Made by a program: the position numbers and the translations under genes. Of a DNA stretch of 64,000 bases, positions 51,066-59,829 are shown piece by piece. This stretch comes from Parvicella sp964387945 (GTDB lineage: Bacteria; Bacteroidota; Bacteroidia; Flavobacteriales_D; Parvicellaceae), in NCBI GenBank assembly GCA_964387945.1, contig CAYLYX010000008.1, positions 1 through 64,000 of the forward strand. Reading direction: 5' to 3'. A model generated the notes under the pieces. The model worked only from the letters and a program-made list of their open reading frames with translations. It had not been told where the DNA came from and made no database searches. Each line of letters starts with the position of its first letter. Position 1 is the stretch's first letter.

Positions 51066-51308
51066 TTAAGCCTCAACGTCATCTTTTGACTTATAGAAGT
51101 CGTATGCTTTTTTGCTGCCGTAAGCAGCTCCTAAAGCAATCAAAACGCTGATACCGCCATCTACAGGGATACAAGGAGGAGGCCAGCATGGAGGGTTTGA
51201 GCCGCCTGAGGGACCTCCTGGAGGAGAACCAGCCGGTTGAGCATGTAGTGCAATTGAAGCAGAGATCAATAGCACAAACAGGCAGATTTTTAAAATAAAA
51301 TTCTTCAT
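51066..51308 (-). CDS. Small exosortase substrate with C-terminal PVDGG sorting signal
   Basis: An 80-residue protein. Residues 1-23 form a signal peptide (ending LHAQ). The short mature part is rich in Pro and Gly, with two cysteines in CWPPPC (Cys41 and Cys46). The tail has P-V-D-G-G at residues 48-52, a short hydrophobic helix (ISVLIALGAAYG) and then K-K and a charged end. This tripartite tail resembles the PID-CTERM sorting signal known in Bacteroidota. It sits 3 bp before the exosortase gene and is thus the obvious substrate. A TATATTTG box ends 8 bases before its ATG. The mature peptide would be only about 25 residues, so its role (crosslinker, anchor or signal) is unknown. Confidence 0.8.
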   Translation of the reverse strand: MKNFILKICLFVLLISASIALHAQPAGSPPGGPSGGSNPPCWPPPCIPVDGGISVLIALGAAYGSKKAYDFYKSKDDVEA

Positions 51309-51316
51309 TTCGAGGG

Positions 51317-51324
51317 CAAATATA
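51317..51324 (-). promoter_or_regulatory. Promoter -7 box TATATTTG for exosortase operon
   Basis: Perfect TAnnTTTG on the minus strand, 8 bases before the ATG at 51308. Divergent from the box of the polysaccharide locus at 51491. Confidence 0.5.
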
Positions 51325-51490
51325 AAACCTTTTTATAATCAGCAGACGAAGTTCGTGAATAATATTTAAACCTGGGATGGTTATTTGATGAGAAGATGGG
51401 GAGGTGATGTGAGAGTGCCGAAAACATAAACATATCTAATTAAAAGTACGGGTAAAAGCAGGTTAAGTTTCTCATCTAAAATACTTGTTT

Positions 51491-51498
51491 TATATTTG
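51491..51498 (+). promoter_or_regulatory. Promoter -7 box TATATTTG for polysaccharide locus
   Basis: Perfect TAnnTTTG with a TTTC 19 bp upstream. It lies downstream of the longer frame's TTG at 51485, so the real start must be later, at 51524. Confidence 0.5.
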
Positions 51499-51523
51499 TT
51501 TCCCTACAACAAAGGGAATTAAC

Positions 51524-53866
51524 TTGGAGAATACAAGAGATCAAGGCAAACAGGACAAGCTGTTGAATTTAAAAGACTTTAAGTTTTTATTAAAAGCGCT
51601 TAGTCGAGGATGGTATATAATAGGGCTTTTTGCAGTTATTTTTGCAGGCATTGGAGCGTACAGAGCTTATGTGAAAACTAAGGTTTATCAGGCAAACCTT
51701 CAGCTGTTATTGAAGTCTAATGATATTTATGATTATCAGAATTCAATCTATCAAAATGTGGGTTTCTTGTATACCGATATCTCCAATCAGATTAGAGTTC
51801 TAAGGTCTTATGATCTACTTCAGAAAGTTGTAAAAAAGCTGGATCTTAACGTCTCCTATTTCATAGTTGGTAGGTTAAAAACAGAAGAAATCTTTAATGG
51901 AATTCCGTTTAAGGTTCATTTAAAGTCATGTCACCCGGCTCTTTATGGTCAACGGATGGAGATAGACGTTGTTGATGCTAATACATTTCAGTTGCAGTTT
52001 GAGTTCGAAGGAAAACTTCAGGTCCAAAATCACAGTTTTTCTGAGGAGGTTGTAACGCCCTGGTATGTTATAGAGGTAAGTGTTTTCCCTGGAGTCGAGA
52101 ATACACTTGCAAAATATGAGTTAGAATTTCATAATGATGAGTACTGGGTATCCAAGATTCAGTCGGGACTTAATATTGCAAATGAAGAGTATACATCAGT
52201 ATTAAATCTTACATTAACAGATCAAATTCCACAACGTTCAATCATGATTCTTGATACGCTTGCAGATGTGTATCTAGACTATACATTAGCGAGTCAGTTC
52301 GATGTTAATCAGAATACTTTAAAGTTTATCAATAAGCAGATTTCTCAAGTCACTAAGATTATGGATTCTATTGAGTTTGAAATAGATACGCTTAGGGAAG
52401 AGAAGGATGTCTTTGATTTGACTCGAGAGGAAAACGCTTTGTTTGAAGAGTATTTTTTGTTGCAGACGGAAATTTCAAGGGTCGAAAATAATATTGAGAA
52501 GTTAAATAATCTAGAGAAGTATCTTAGTAAAGCACTGGATCAAAATATGCTTCCTCCAGCTCAGTATATGGTAAACTCGGATGAGTATCTGGAAAGTGCG
52601 CTAAAGAGTTTCTACAAAACTCAAATAAAGAAAACTGAGCTAAAAGGAGAGGTTACGGAAGATCATTTGAATTACAAAAAACTGGAGGAGGAGCTTTTAT
52701 TGAAGAGGGCAGATATTCTTATTTACATTGCCGATTCAAGGGATGCGATGAAGGAGGATTTAGTTATTGCACAAAAGAATCTTGCAGCGGTGGAAGTGGA
52801 TTTAAAGGTAATACCAAAAAAGGGAAGAGATTTTAAGGATGTTGATCGAACTTTAAATGTCAATGAAAAGTTATATGTTTTTCTGTTGGAGAAAAGAGCC
52901 AATACATTTATTGCTAAATCGGGTATTATACCGTCTACTAAGATTATTGAAAAAGCAAGGATAATAGGAGTTGATGCGGGGGATGTTTTTATGAGTTCTT
53001 CGATTTATGGTGGGGTAGGTTTTATTTTTGGGGTAGGTTTAAGCGTTCTCATTTTTATAGCTTTCGGAACCTACGAAAATGCTGGTGATTTGAAGGATGC
53101 CACGGATATTCCAATTCTGGGGTCGTTGCCCCACGAAAAAGACCTTGATGAGAAGCTCTCTTTTCAGAATGGAAAGTCCAATTTACTACAGTCTTTTAGA
53201 GGGGTGAGAACATCACTAAGTTATAGTACTAATGATGAGAATCGCGTGATGATGGTTACTTCGGTTCATCCAGGTGAAGGAAAAACTTTTGTTAGTGGTG
53301 GAATAGCAAATATTTATGCTCAGGCGGATAAGAAGGTTCTTCTGGTAGATTTTGACCTTCACAAACCTCGGGTTCATAAGATGTTTGGTCTAGATAATTT
53401 TAATGGAAACTCTGGTTATTTGTCAGGTCAACAATCGATTGAAGATGCAGTAATAAAGGTTAGTGATTTCTTAGATGTCATGCCAGCAGGTCCGGTTCCT
53501 CCTAATCCATCAGAGTTGGTGATGTCTGCGAAGGCAGAGGAGTTAATCGAGTATGGAAAGCAGCATTATGATTATGTCGTTTTAGATACTCCTCCAATTG
53601 GATTGATTAGTGATGGTGTGATCCTTATGAAGCTTGTTAACGTGGCTGTGTTTGTAATGAATACAAAGATGGCTAATAAGAGGGGGGTGAAGTATCTTGA
53701 AGAAATTGTGAATGATACTAAAATCAAGAATAAGGGAATTGTGCTAAATGGTGTTAGAGCAAAAAGATGGCGGTACTATTACGGTAAATATGGCTATGGT
53801 TACGGCTATGGCTATGGCTATGGTTATGGCTACGGATACGGCTATGGTCAAGAAGATAAAAAATAA
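51524..53866 (+). CDS. Wzc-like polysaccharide co-polymerase and tyrosine autokinase
   Basis: About 780 residues from the TTG at 51524; the frame extends upstream to 51485 but covers the -7 box. Order: first membrane helix near residue 35-52, Wzz-type periplasmic domain with a long coiled coil (around residues 260-430), second membrane helix near 500-518, then a cytoplasmic BY-kinase: Walker A HPGEGKTFV (about 582-590), Walker A' LLVDFDLHKPRVHKMFG, Walker B YVVLDTPPIGLISDG. The C-terminus is a tyrosine cluster, YYYGK followed by ten Tyr-Gly pairs. These tyrosines are expected autophosphorylation sites controlling exopolysaccharide chain length and export. No Wza or Wzb gene is visible beside it. 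First gene of the polysaccharide locus. Confidence 0.9.
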   Translation: MENTRDQGKQDKLLNLKDFKFLLKALSRGWYIIGLFAVIFAGIGAYRAYVKTKVYQANLQLLLKSNDIYDYQNSIYQNVGFLYTDISNQIRVLRSYDLLQKVVKKLDLNVSYFIVGRLKTEEIFNGIPFKVHLKSCHPALYGQRMEIDVVDANTFQLQFEFEGKLQVQNHSFSEEVVTPWYVIEVSVFPGVENTLAKYELEFHNDEYWVSKIQSGLNIANEEYTSVLNLTLTDQIPQRSIMILDTLADVYLDYTLASQFDVNQNTLKFINKQISQVTKIMDSIEFEIDTLREEKDVFDLTREENALFEEYFLLQTEISRVENNIEKLNNLEKYLSKALDQNMLPPAQYMVNSDEYLESALKSFYKTQIKKTELKGEVTEDHLNYKKLEEELLLKRADILIYIADSRDAMKEDLVIAQKNLAAVEVDLKVIPKKGRDFKDVDRTLNVNEKLYVFLLEKRANTFIAKSGIIPSTKIIEKARIIGVDAGDVFMSSSIYGGVGFIFGVGLSVLIFIAFGTYENAGDLKDATDIPILGSLPHEKDLDEKLSFQNGKSNLLQSFRGVRTSLSYSTNDENRVMMVTSVHPGEGKTFVSGGIANIYAQADKKVLLVDFDLHKPRVHKMFGLDNFNGNSGYLSGQQSIEDAVIKVSDFLDVMPAGPVPPNPSELVMSAKAEELIEYGKQHYDYVVLDTPPIGLISDGVILMKLVNVAVFVMNTKMANKRGVKYLEEIVNDTKIKNKGIVLNGVRAKRWRYYYGKYGYGYGYGYGYGYGYGYGYGQEDKK
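53789..53848 (+). repeat. Ten tandem Tyr-Gly hexamer codons (kinase tail)
   Basis: Ten 6-bp units TA(T/C)GG(C/T/A) encode the Tyr-Gly tail. Third-position variation shows it is not a perfectly uniform microsatellite, but expansion or loss of units by slippage is plausible. Confidence 0.7.
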
Positions 53867-53948
53867 GAGTTTGATCAAGTAATAATTATAGGTCATAACT
53901 ATTTTTTCGATGTTCATACTTATGTGTTTTTTTTAAGGGTATTTATTG

Positions 53949-53956
53949 TATCTTTG
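53949..53956 (+). promoter_or_regulatory. Promoter -7 box TATCTTTG
   Basis: Perfect TAnnTTTG match 55 bases before the ATG at 54012, so the LamG/T9SS gene may have its own promoter within the locus. A run of eight T lies upstream at 53927-53934. Confidence 0.5.
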
Positions 53957-54011
53957 AAAATGATTTGCGCTATCTCACGAGATTTTATGCAAGTCGAACA
54001 AAAACGATGTT

Positions 54012-57000
54012 ATGATAGAGAAATTTTATAAGGCTGAACGAAGTTTTTTGCGAACCCCACTTCTCTTGGCTGCTTCACTTTTGGTAGGAAGTTCTTTGAT
54101 TGCCCAGAGTACAGGGCCTGGAGGTGTTGGTACTTCATTGAATATGGCATCTTGGCTTGATGCTAACCAGATTGTCGGAGCAGGTAATGGTGATCCCATT
54201 GGAACATGGTCAGATGCCTCTACTAATGGTAATGATGCTGTTCAAGGTGCTGGGGCTAATCAGCCTGCTTATGTCGCTTCTGGGATTGGAGGTAGGCCTT
54301 CACTGAATTTTGTCGGCAGTGATTTTATGGAGATCGGAGCTACAAGTGATTTAGACAGTGATGAGGTTACTTGGTTTATCGTTTCTCAGGCTACAGTTGG
54401 GTTTGCTACGGGAGAAAGGAGAGGACTAATTGAGACCGAAACCTCATTTTCTAATGCTACTTGGGGTACATTTATGAGAGAGTTTAATAACATTTTGTCG
54501 GGGATGTATTCGATAGCAAGAGAATCTGGAGGTAGTGTTGTCTTTTCGAATACTGACTTTTCCACCACGGCTCAGTTGAATCCTTTTATTACAACGGCTG
54601 TGGTGCGTGCAGATGATTCGTTTGATAATTTTTTAAATGGAAATGGAGGTGTTAACGGTGCAGGAGCTGATGCGAATGGTTTTACCCACGTACAGACTAT
54701 AATTGGAAGTCGCTATTCAAAACCAACCGAGTTTTTTGATGGTCAAATTTCTGAAGTAATTCTTTTTAACGAAGAGCTTAACTCTGCGGAAATCACGATT
54801 ATTTCTAATTACCTAGGTGCTAAATATGGTGTTGGATTGGGAACGCTCGCAATATACGATAATGGCGGCACTCATTCTTTTGATGTGGCGGGTATAGGAA
54901 GAGATGATGCAGCTAATGAACATCTTTCAGCGCAGGGTACAGGAATAGTAGCTGTCACGGCAGCTTCTCTTGATGATGCAGACTATCTTTTCTGGGGGCA
55001 TGATAACGGTGGGTTGACAACTTCAATCACGAATACCCCGGCTTCATACGCAGCAACTAATGGAACTCGAATTGATCAGGAATGGATTGTAACAGAGGCG
55101 GGAGAAACAGGTACGATTGATTTAAGCTTTGATCTTACAGGGATTGAGTTTGGACAGGATGATGAGTACGAACTCTTGGTGAACGAGGATGGAGATGGAG
55201 ACTTTTCAGATGCTCAAACCTATTCAGGAACTGTTTTAGGAAGCGTGATTACGTTTACTTTGGATGGTAGTGAGTTAGAAGATGGTTATCGTTTTACTAT
55301 AGGTAATACGCAGGAAACAATCATAAGTATTGCTGACGGACAGAATTGGAATCAAACCTCTACTTGGAGTTGTTCATGTATTCCTGCAGATCCGAATAGC
55401 GTAATAATAGATGCGGGGCATACCGTTACAGTAACTGACGCGCAAAATGTACTTTCATTAGATGTAGATGGAACCTTGGTTATTGATAATGGAGCCGAAT
55501 TTGAAGTAAGAGGAGATGTTGATTCAGATGGAGCATTTACGATTAATAGTGATAGTAAGATAACATTGAACGGTTCTGCCTTACAAACGCTAGACTTTGT
55601 AGGAACTGTTGCATTTGATACTCTAGAGGTTGATAACGCCAATGATGTTGTCCTGAATACTGGAACCTTTACATTTGACGGAGTGTTGTATGTGACGGAT
55701 GGAGATATTGACTTCAACGGTAATGGAGTTACGTTTATATCTGATGCTACGAATACCGGGTCGATTGGTCCAGTAGGGGCAGGAGGAAGTATTTCAGGTT
55801 TGACAGCTGTTACATCTCAACGATTTGTCCCTGCGGGTGTTGCAGGTATGAGAGAAGTTGGTTTCCCTTTTGCATCCTCTTTTCGACTTAGCGACTGGGA
55901 TGATGAGATTTTTATTAGTGGACCAGGGTTTCCTGACCAATGCGCAGCTGGGGGAAATGGTTGCTACACTTCTGCTAAGTATTGGGATCCTTTGTTGACG
56001 ACTATGAGAGGAGTTACAGATATTGACTCTGTAATTAATGCAGGTCGTGGAATTGATATTTTCTTAGGAGATAACCTGAATACCTTTTCTGCCACAACCC
56101 TGTCAACTTCTAAGTCTCTTAACTTGGCTACATCTGTGGATTTGACTTTGCAAGATGGATGGAACTTTATTGCCAATCCATTCCTAAGCCCGATTTCGTT
56201 CAATAGAGTAACGTTAGATGGAAATACAGAGAATTATTTCTGGGTTTATGACCCTGAAAATGATTGGCAGTGGTGGGATGGAGACCTTCAAATGGCTTCC
56301 ACAGCAGAATTGGATAGTGGCATCATTACTACTTATCAAGGCTTTTGGGTTTTTCAAACCGCTGGAGGTCCAGCAACTATGACAATTGACCAGTCTTCCA
56401 AAGCTCCTACTGCTGCTAACTCTTTTATCCGGTCACATGAGTTTGGTAACTCGAGTTTAGGTTTTATGGTTCACTTAAGAGAGACAACATCGGGGAGAAA
56501 GTCAGATTTGACGGTGTTGGTTGGTCAAGAAAAGAATGAAGGACATGAGATTCCTAAGATGCCAGATAATAGTAAAGGTATTAACCTTCATACAGAGAGT
56601 ACGAAAGGTGACAAAGTGAAAATAGCTAACTTCCAAGGGCATGATTGTATTGAGTTTCCAATATATGTTGAGCACTTGATTGATCACTCGTTACAATTGT
56701 CGTTCTCAAATATTCCTATCGGTTATCAAGCCTACCTTAATGATAAGGCTCGGAAGGAGTTGATTCCATTAGGGGAGGGAGAAACGGTTGATGTTTCTGT
56801 TTTAGATGAGACGGAAGTTAATGATAGGTTTGAGGTCAAATTGGTGAAGGCTGATATTTGTTCTGAACCTACTATAGGACAAACATTGCTGGCTTCGTAT
56901 ACTGAATTGAGTTTGAACCTATTCAATGAAAATGGGTTTGAGACCTCTGATGTAACGGTGTATAACCTGCAAGGACAAGTAGTATTTAATACTTCGATTC

Positions 57001-57119
57001 AGTCTTCCAATATGTACCAAATAGCTATCCCATGTGAATTAAGCTCAGGTGCTTACATTGTTTCATCTCGATCATTGGATGGAAGACAATTGACTGCTAA
57101 GTTCATAGTGAATAGATAA
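54012..57119 (+). CDS. LamG-like surface protein with T9SS type A domain
   Basis: A 1,035-residue secreted protein. Signal peptide within residues 1-32 (basic start, ending LIAQ). Residues about 40-275 form a LamG/concanavalin-like jelly roll (MASWLDANQIVGAGNGDPIGTWSD start, then GGRPSLNFVGSDFMEIG). Residues about 280-435 match the domain often next to it (HSFDVAGIGRDDAANEHLSAQGTGIV, then QEWIVTEAG and ELLVNEDGDGDF in pieces). Further beta regions follow with IIDAGHTVTVTD and a motif FPFASSFRLSDW. The end is a type A sorting domain (SLNLFNENGFETSDVTVYNLQGQVVFN, ending TAKFIVNR). Position between the kinase and a glycosyltransferase suggests it binds or organises the exported polysaccharide, which is inference. 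Confidence 0.85.
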   Translation: MIEKFYKAERSFLRTPLLLAASLLVGSSLIAQSTGPGGVGTSLNMASWLDANQIVGAGNGDPIGTWSDASTNGNDAVQGAGANQPAYVASGIGGRPSLNFVGSDFMEIGATSDLDSDEVTWFIVSQATVGFATGERRGLIETETSFSNATWGTFMREFNNILSGMYSIARESGGSVVFSNTDFSTTAQLNPFITTAVVRADDSFDNFLNGNGGVNGAGADANGFTHVQTIIGSRYSKPTEFFDGQISEVILFNEELNSAEITIISNYLGAKYGVGLGTLAIYDNGGTHSFDVAGIGRDDAANEHLSAQGTGIVAVTAASLDDADYLFWGHDNGGLTTSITNTPASYAATNGTRIDQEWIVTEAGETGTIDLSFDLTGIEFGQDDEYELLVNEDGDGDFSDAQTYSGTVLGSVITFTLDGSELEDGYRFTIGNTQETIISIADGQNWNQTSTWSCSCIPADPNSVIIDAGHTVTVTDAQNVLSLDVDGTLVIDNGAEFEVRGDVDSDGAFTINSDSKITLNGSALQTLDFVGTVAFDTLEVDNANDVVLNTGTFTFDGVLYVTDGDIDFNGNGVTFISDATNTGSIGPVGAGGSISGLTAVTSQRFVPAGVAGMREVGFPFASSFRLSDWDDEIFISGPGFPDQCAAGGNGCYTSAKYWDPLLTTMRGVTDIDSVINAGRGIDIFLGDNLNTFSATTLSTSKSLNLATSVDLTLQDGWNFIANPFLSPISFNRVTLDGNTENYFWVYDPENDWQWWDGDLQMASTAELDSGIITTYQGFWVFQTAGGPATMTIDQSSKAPTAANSFIRSHEFGNSSLGFMVHLRETTSGRKSDLTVLVGQEKNEGHEIPKMPDNSKGINLHTESTKGDKVKIANFQGHDCIEFPIYVEHLIDHSLQLSFSNIPIGYQAYLNDKARKELIPLGEGETVDVSVLDETEVNDRFEVKLVKADICSEPTIGQTLLASYTELSLNLFNENGFETSDVTVYNLQGQVVFNTSIQSSNMYQIAIPCELSSGAYIVSSRSLDGRQLTAKFIVNR

Positions 57120-57142
57120 TCTAACAAACTATTGTTGTTCCT

Positions 57143-58015
57143 GTGGAAGTAGTTGAAAAACCGATAATATCGGTTCTTGTTCCAACTTATAATCATGGAC
57201 CGTTCATTGAACAGTGTCTTGAGTCGATAGTTAATCAACAGACAGAATTCACCTTCGAAGTTCTTATTGGAGAGAATGAGAGCTCTGATGGGACGTATGA
57301 GGTATGCGAACATTTTGCTAGGAAGTATTCGGATAAAGTTACCCTGTTCAGGAGAAGTAGATCAGAAGTTATTTATATTAATGGGGTCGCTACGGGAAGA
57401 AGTAATATTATTAAGCTGATTCAAGAAGCGAAAGGAGAGTTTATTGCAATATGTGAAGGGGATGATTATTGGTTGAGTACAGAAAAGTTACAGCGACAAG
57501 CCACTTTATTGCAGGAAGACTCTAAAGCAGCCGGCTCTTTTCACGATACCTACATAATTTATGAAGATCAGTCCACACCACAATCCCTTTTTAGGAAAAA
57601 CTTACCTAACAAGTTGACAACAGCAGATACGTTGGTAGGTCTAAGTCCGTTTCACACAAGCTCTTTAATGTTTAGGAAATCTTGTTTAAAAGAGTTTCCA
57701 GATTTCCTGTGGAATGTAGTAAGCTTTGATATGGCACTTTTTTCAGTCGTAAGTTATTTTGGTTATTTGGCAAAAGTTTCTGAAGTTTATAGCGTCTATA
57801 GAAAACACGTAGGCGGGATTACAAATACAAAGGGGGTTCAAGAGCGATTTCATGATGAGCGAATAAAACTCCTCAAAACACTAGATTTATTTCATGAACA
57901 GAAATATGCCGATGTTGTAGACCAAACGATTCGTCATCATCAAAAGGCAAAACAAGTGATAAGAAAAGAGAAGGTAAAACGAATGTTTAAAAGAATTTTG
58001 AGAAAAGAGAAATGA
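57143..58015 (+). CDS. Glycosyltransferase family 2
   Basis: A 290-residue GT-A enzyme starting at GTG 57143 (MEVVEKPIISVLVPTYNHG in pieces). Features: ISVLVPTYNHGPFIEQCLES, the GENESSDGTYEV donor loop and the catalytic-type ICEGDDYWL segment around residue 105. It likely adds a sugar to the growing exopolysaccharide at the inner membrane. No membrane helices. Overlaps the next gene by 4 bp (ATGA). Acceptor and donor unknown. Confidence 0.88.
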   Translation: MEVVEKPIISVLVPTYNHGPFIEQCLESIVNQQTEFTFEVLIGENESSDGTYEVCEHFARKYSDKVTLFRRSRSEVIYINGVATGRSNIIKLIQEAKGEFIAICEGDDYWLSTEKLQRQATLLQEDSKAAGSFHDTYIIYEDQSTPQSLFRKNLPNKLTTADTLVGLSPFHTSSLMFRKSCLKEFPDFLWNVVSFDMALFSVVSYFGYLAKVSEVYSVYRKHVGGITNTKGVQERFHDERIKLLKTLDLFHEQKYADVVDQTIRHHQKAKQVIRKEKVKRMFKRILRKEK

Positions 58016-58707
58016 AAGACTTCGTTGAATTAAAACCATCTCTAAGAATGATGGATCGGTATGTTATTCGAAAAGGAATCTTAGATTCGATTCAAAAGAG
58101 TATGGAGTCCTTTAACGGCAAATTATTGGACTTTGGTTGTGGAAAAATGCCCTACAGAAGTTTTCTAGAATCTAACTCGAATATAGAAGAATACGTTGGT
58201 ATGGATATATCAAGTGATTTGGATTATGGGGCAGTAAAGCCAGATGTTACATGGGATGGAGTTACGATGCCCTTTGGAGATAATGTGTTTAATGTCACTT
58301 TTGGAACAGAAGTACTAGAGCATTGTCCTGATCCTCAGCGCGTTTTGGATGAAAACTATCGTGTGCTGAATGAGGGAGGAATACTTTTTTTTACCGTTCC
58401 TTTTTTGTGGAACCTGCATGAAGTACCATACGATGAATTTAGATATACTCCTTTTTCATTGGAGAGAATGTTGAAGAAGGCTGGGTTTGATGAAGTAAAC
58501 ATCTATCCAACGGGTGGGTGGCATGCAAGTTTTGCCCAAATGATTGGCTTATGGTGCAGAAGAGCAGCTGGAGGTAAGTGGTCAACGCTTCTTTTCTCAA
58601 TTCTATTCTACCCTTTTTGGAGGTTGTTGATTCGAAAAGATAAACCTGTAAAAAAAATGGGGGAGGGTACGCTTATGCCAGGACTGTATGTAGTTGCAAA
58701 AAAATAA
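58012..58707 (+). CDS. Class I SAM-dependent methyltransferase
   Basis: A 231-residue methyltransferase. SAM motif I is LLDFGCGKMPYRSFLE; MDISSDLD follows as the acidic second strand, then the VTFGTEVLEHCPDPQRVLDENYRVLNEGG segment in pieces. The C-terminal helices and GLYVVAKK end are typical of polysaccharide-locus enzymes that methylate sugars or amino sugars. It overlaps its upstream GT2 gene by 4 bp and precedes a GT4 gene by 6 bp. Confidence 0.88.
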   Translation: MKDFVELKPSLRMMDRYVIRKGILDSIQKSMESFNGKLLDFGCGKMPYRSFLESNSNIEEYVGMDISSDLDYGAVKPDVTWDGVTMPFGDNVFNVTFGTEVLEHCPDPQRVLDENYRVLNEGGILFFTVPFLWNLHEVPYDEFRYTPFSLERMLKKAGFDEVNIYPTGGWHASFAQMIGLWCRRAAGGKWSTLLFSILFYPFWRLLIRKDKPVKKMGEGTLMPGLYVVAKK

Positions 58708-58713
58708 AGTAGA

Positions 58714-59823
58714 GTGAATAAGGAAGGCAAAATTATCATATTCTCACCATCAAAAGATGCTTATTCAGAGACGTTTATTCAGGCACACCGTAAACTAAAT
58801 GACGGAAAAGTTATTTTTATTCATGGTGCCTATTCATCCTTGAAGAATGATGATGGGAGTCTTTTGATTTCAAAATCATTTAAGTATTTACTCAAAGGAG
58901 TAACTCATCTATTGAAGAGCACTAAAGCGAAAGACGTTGATTTTGAGATCAAAAGACTCTTTAAGAAAAATATAATCAAAGGTGTCTTAGTAGAGTATGG
59001 TACTCATGCCGCTTACATTATTCCTTATTTAGCAAAGTATAATATACCTATAATTACTCATTTTCATGGCTACGATGCGTCAATGTATAACACTATAAAA
59101 GAGTACAAAGAAAAGTACCAGCGTGTCGTATTTCAGTATTCAGACGCTGTAGTAGGCGTTTCTAATTTGATGTGTCAAATGCTGAAAGATCTTGGTTGTC
59201 CTGAGGAGAAGGTGATTTACAATGTTTATGGTCCAGACCCTAAGTTTGCGAATCTTACAAGATTATTGGAGGGTAAGAAGCTTTTGGCAATTGGCCGTTT
59301 TGTGGACAAAAAAGCGCCCTACTATTTAATTCTCGTGATGAAAAAAGTAGTTGAAAGACATCCTGATGCGGTATTGGAAATTGCCGGTGATGGAGCTCTA
59401 AAGGATGCTTGTGTAAATTTGGTGAACTATTTTGGACTTGAAAAAAACGTTCTTTTTTTAGGAAAAACTTCGCCTGAAACACTTGTAGAAAAGATGACAA
59501 AAGCTTCTGCTTTTGTGCAACATTCACTTACACCATCTTCTGGAGATAAAGAAGGAACCCCATTGTCTATTTTAGAGGCAACTGCAGCCGGAGTACCCGT
59601 GATTGCTACTAAGCATGCGGGTATTCAAGATGTTGTGGTGGACGGAGAAACAGGGTATTTGTGCGATGAGCACGATGTAGATGGGATGGCAGATCATTTG
59701 TCTGAATTGCTCTCAGATCAAGGAAGGTTAATCAGTATGGGGACGGCAGGTAAAGAAAGAGCAAAAAGGCACTTCACACAAGAAAGGCATTTGGAAGAAC
59801 TAGATAAACTGTTTAATAAGTAA
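58714..59823 (+). CDS. Glycosyltransferase family 4
   Basis: A 369-residue GT-B enzyme starting at GTG 58714. The C-terminal nucleotide-sugar domain is clear: LLAIGRFVDKKAPYYLILVMKKV, LEIAGDGALKDACVNLV, FLGKTSPETLVEKM and the catalytic E-x7-E region PSSGDKEGTPLSILEATAAGVPVIATKHAGI in pieces. The N-terminal half is the acceptor domain. Probably extends the exopolysaccharide repeat unit. Six bases after the methyltransferase and six bases before the MBOAT gene. Confidence 0.9.
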   Translation: MNKEGKIIIFSPSKDAYSETFIQAHRKLNDGKVIFIHGAYSSLKNDDGSLLISKSFKYLLKGVTHLLKSTKAKDVDFEIKRLFKKNIIKGVLVEYGTHAAYIIPYLAKYNIPIITHFHGYDASMYNTIKEYKEKYQRVVFQYSDAVVGVSNLMCQMLKDLGCPEEKVIYNVYGPDPKFANLTRLLEGKKLLAIGRFVDKKAPYYLILVMKKVVERHPDAVLEIAGDGALKDACVNLVNYFGLEKNVLFLGKTSPETLVEKMTKASAFVQHSLTPSSGDKEGTPLSILEATAAGVPVIATKHAGIQDVVVDGETGYLCDEHDVDGMADHLSELLSDQGRLISMGTAGKERAKRHFTQERHLEELDKLFNK

Positions 59824-59829
59824 ATTGAT

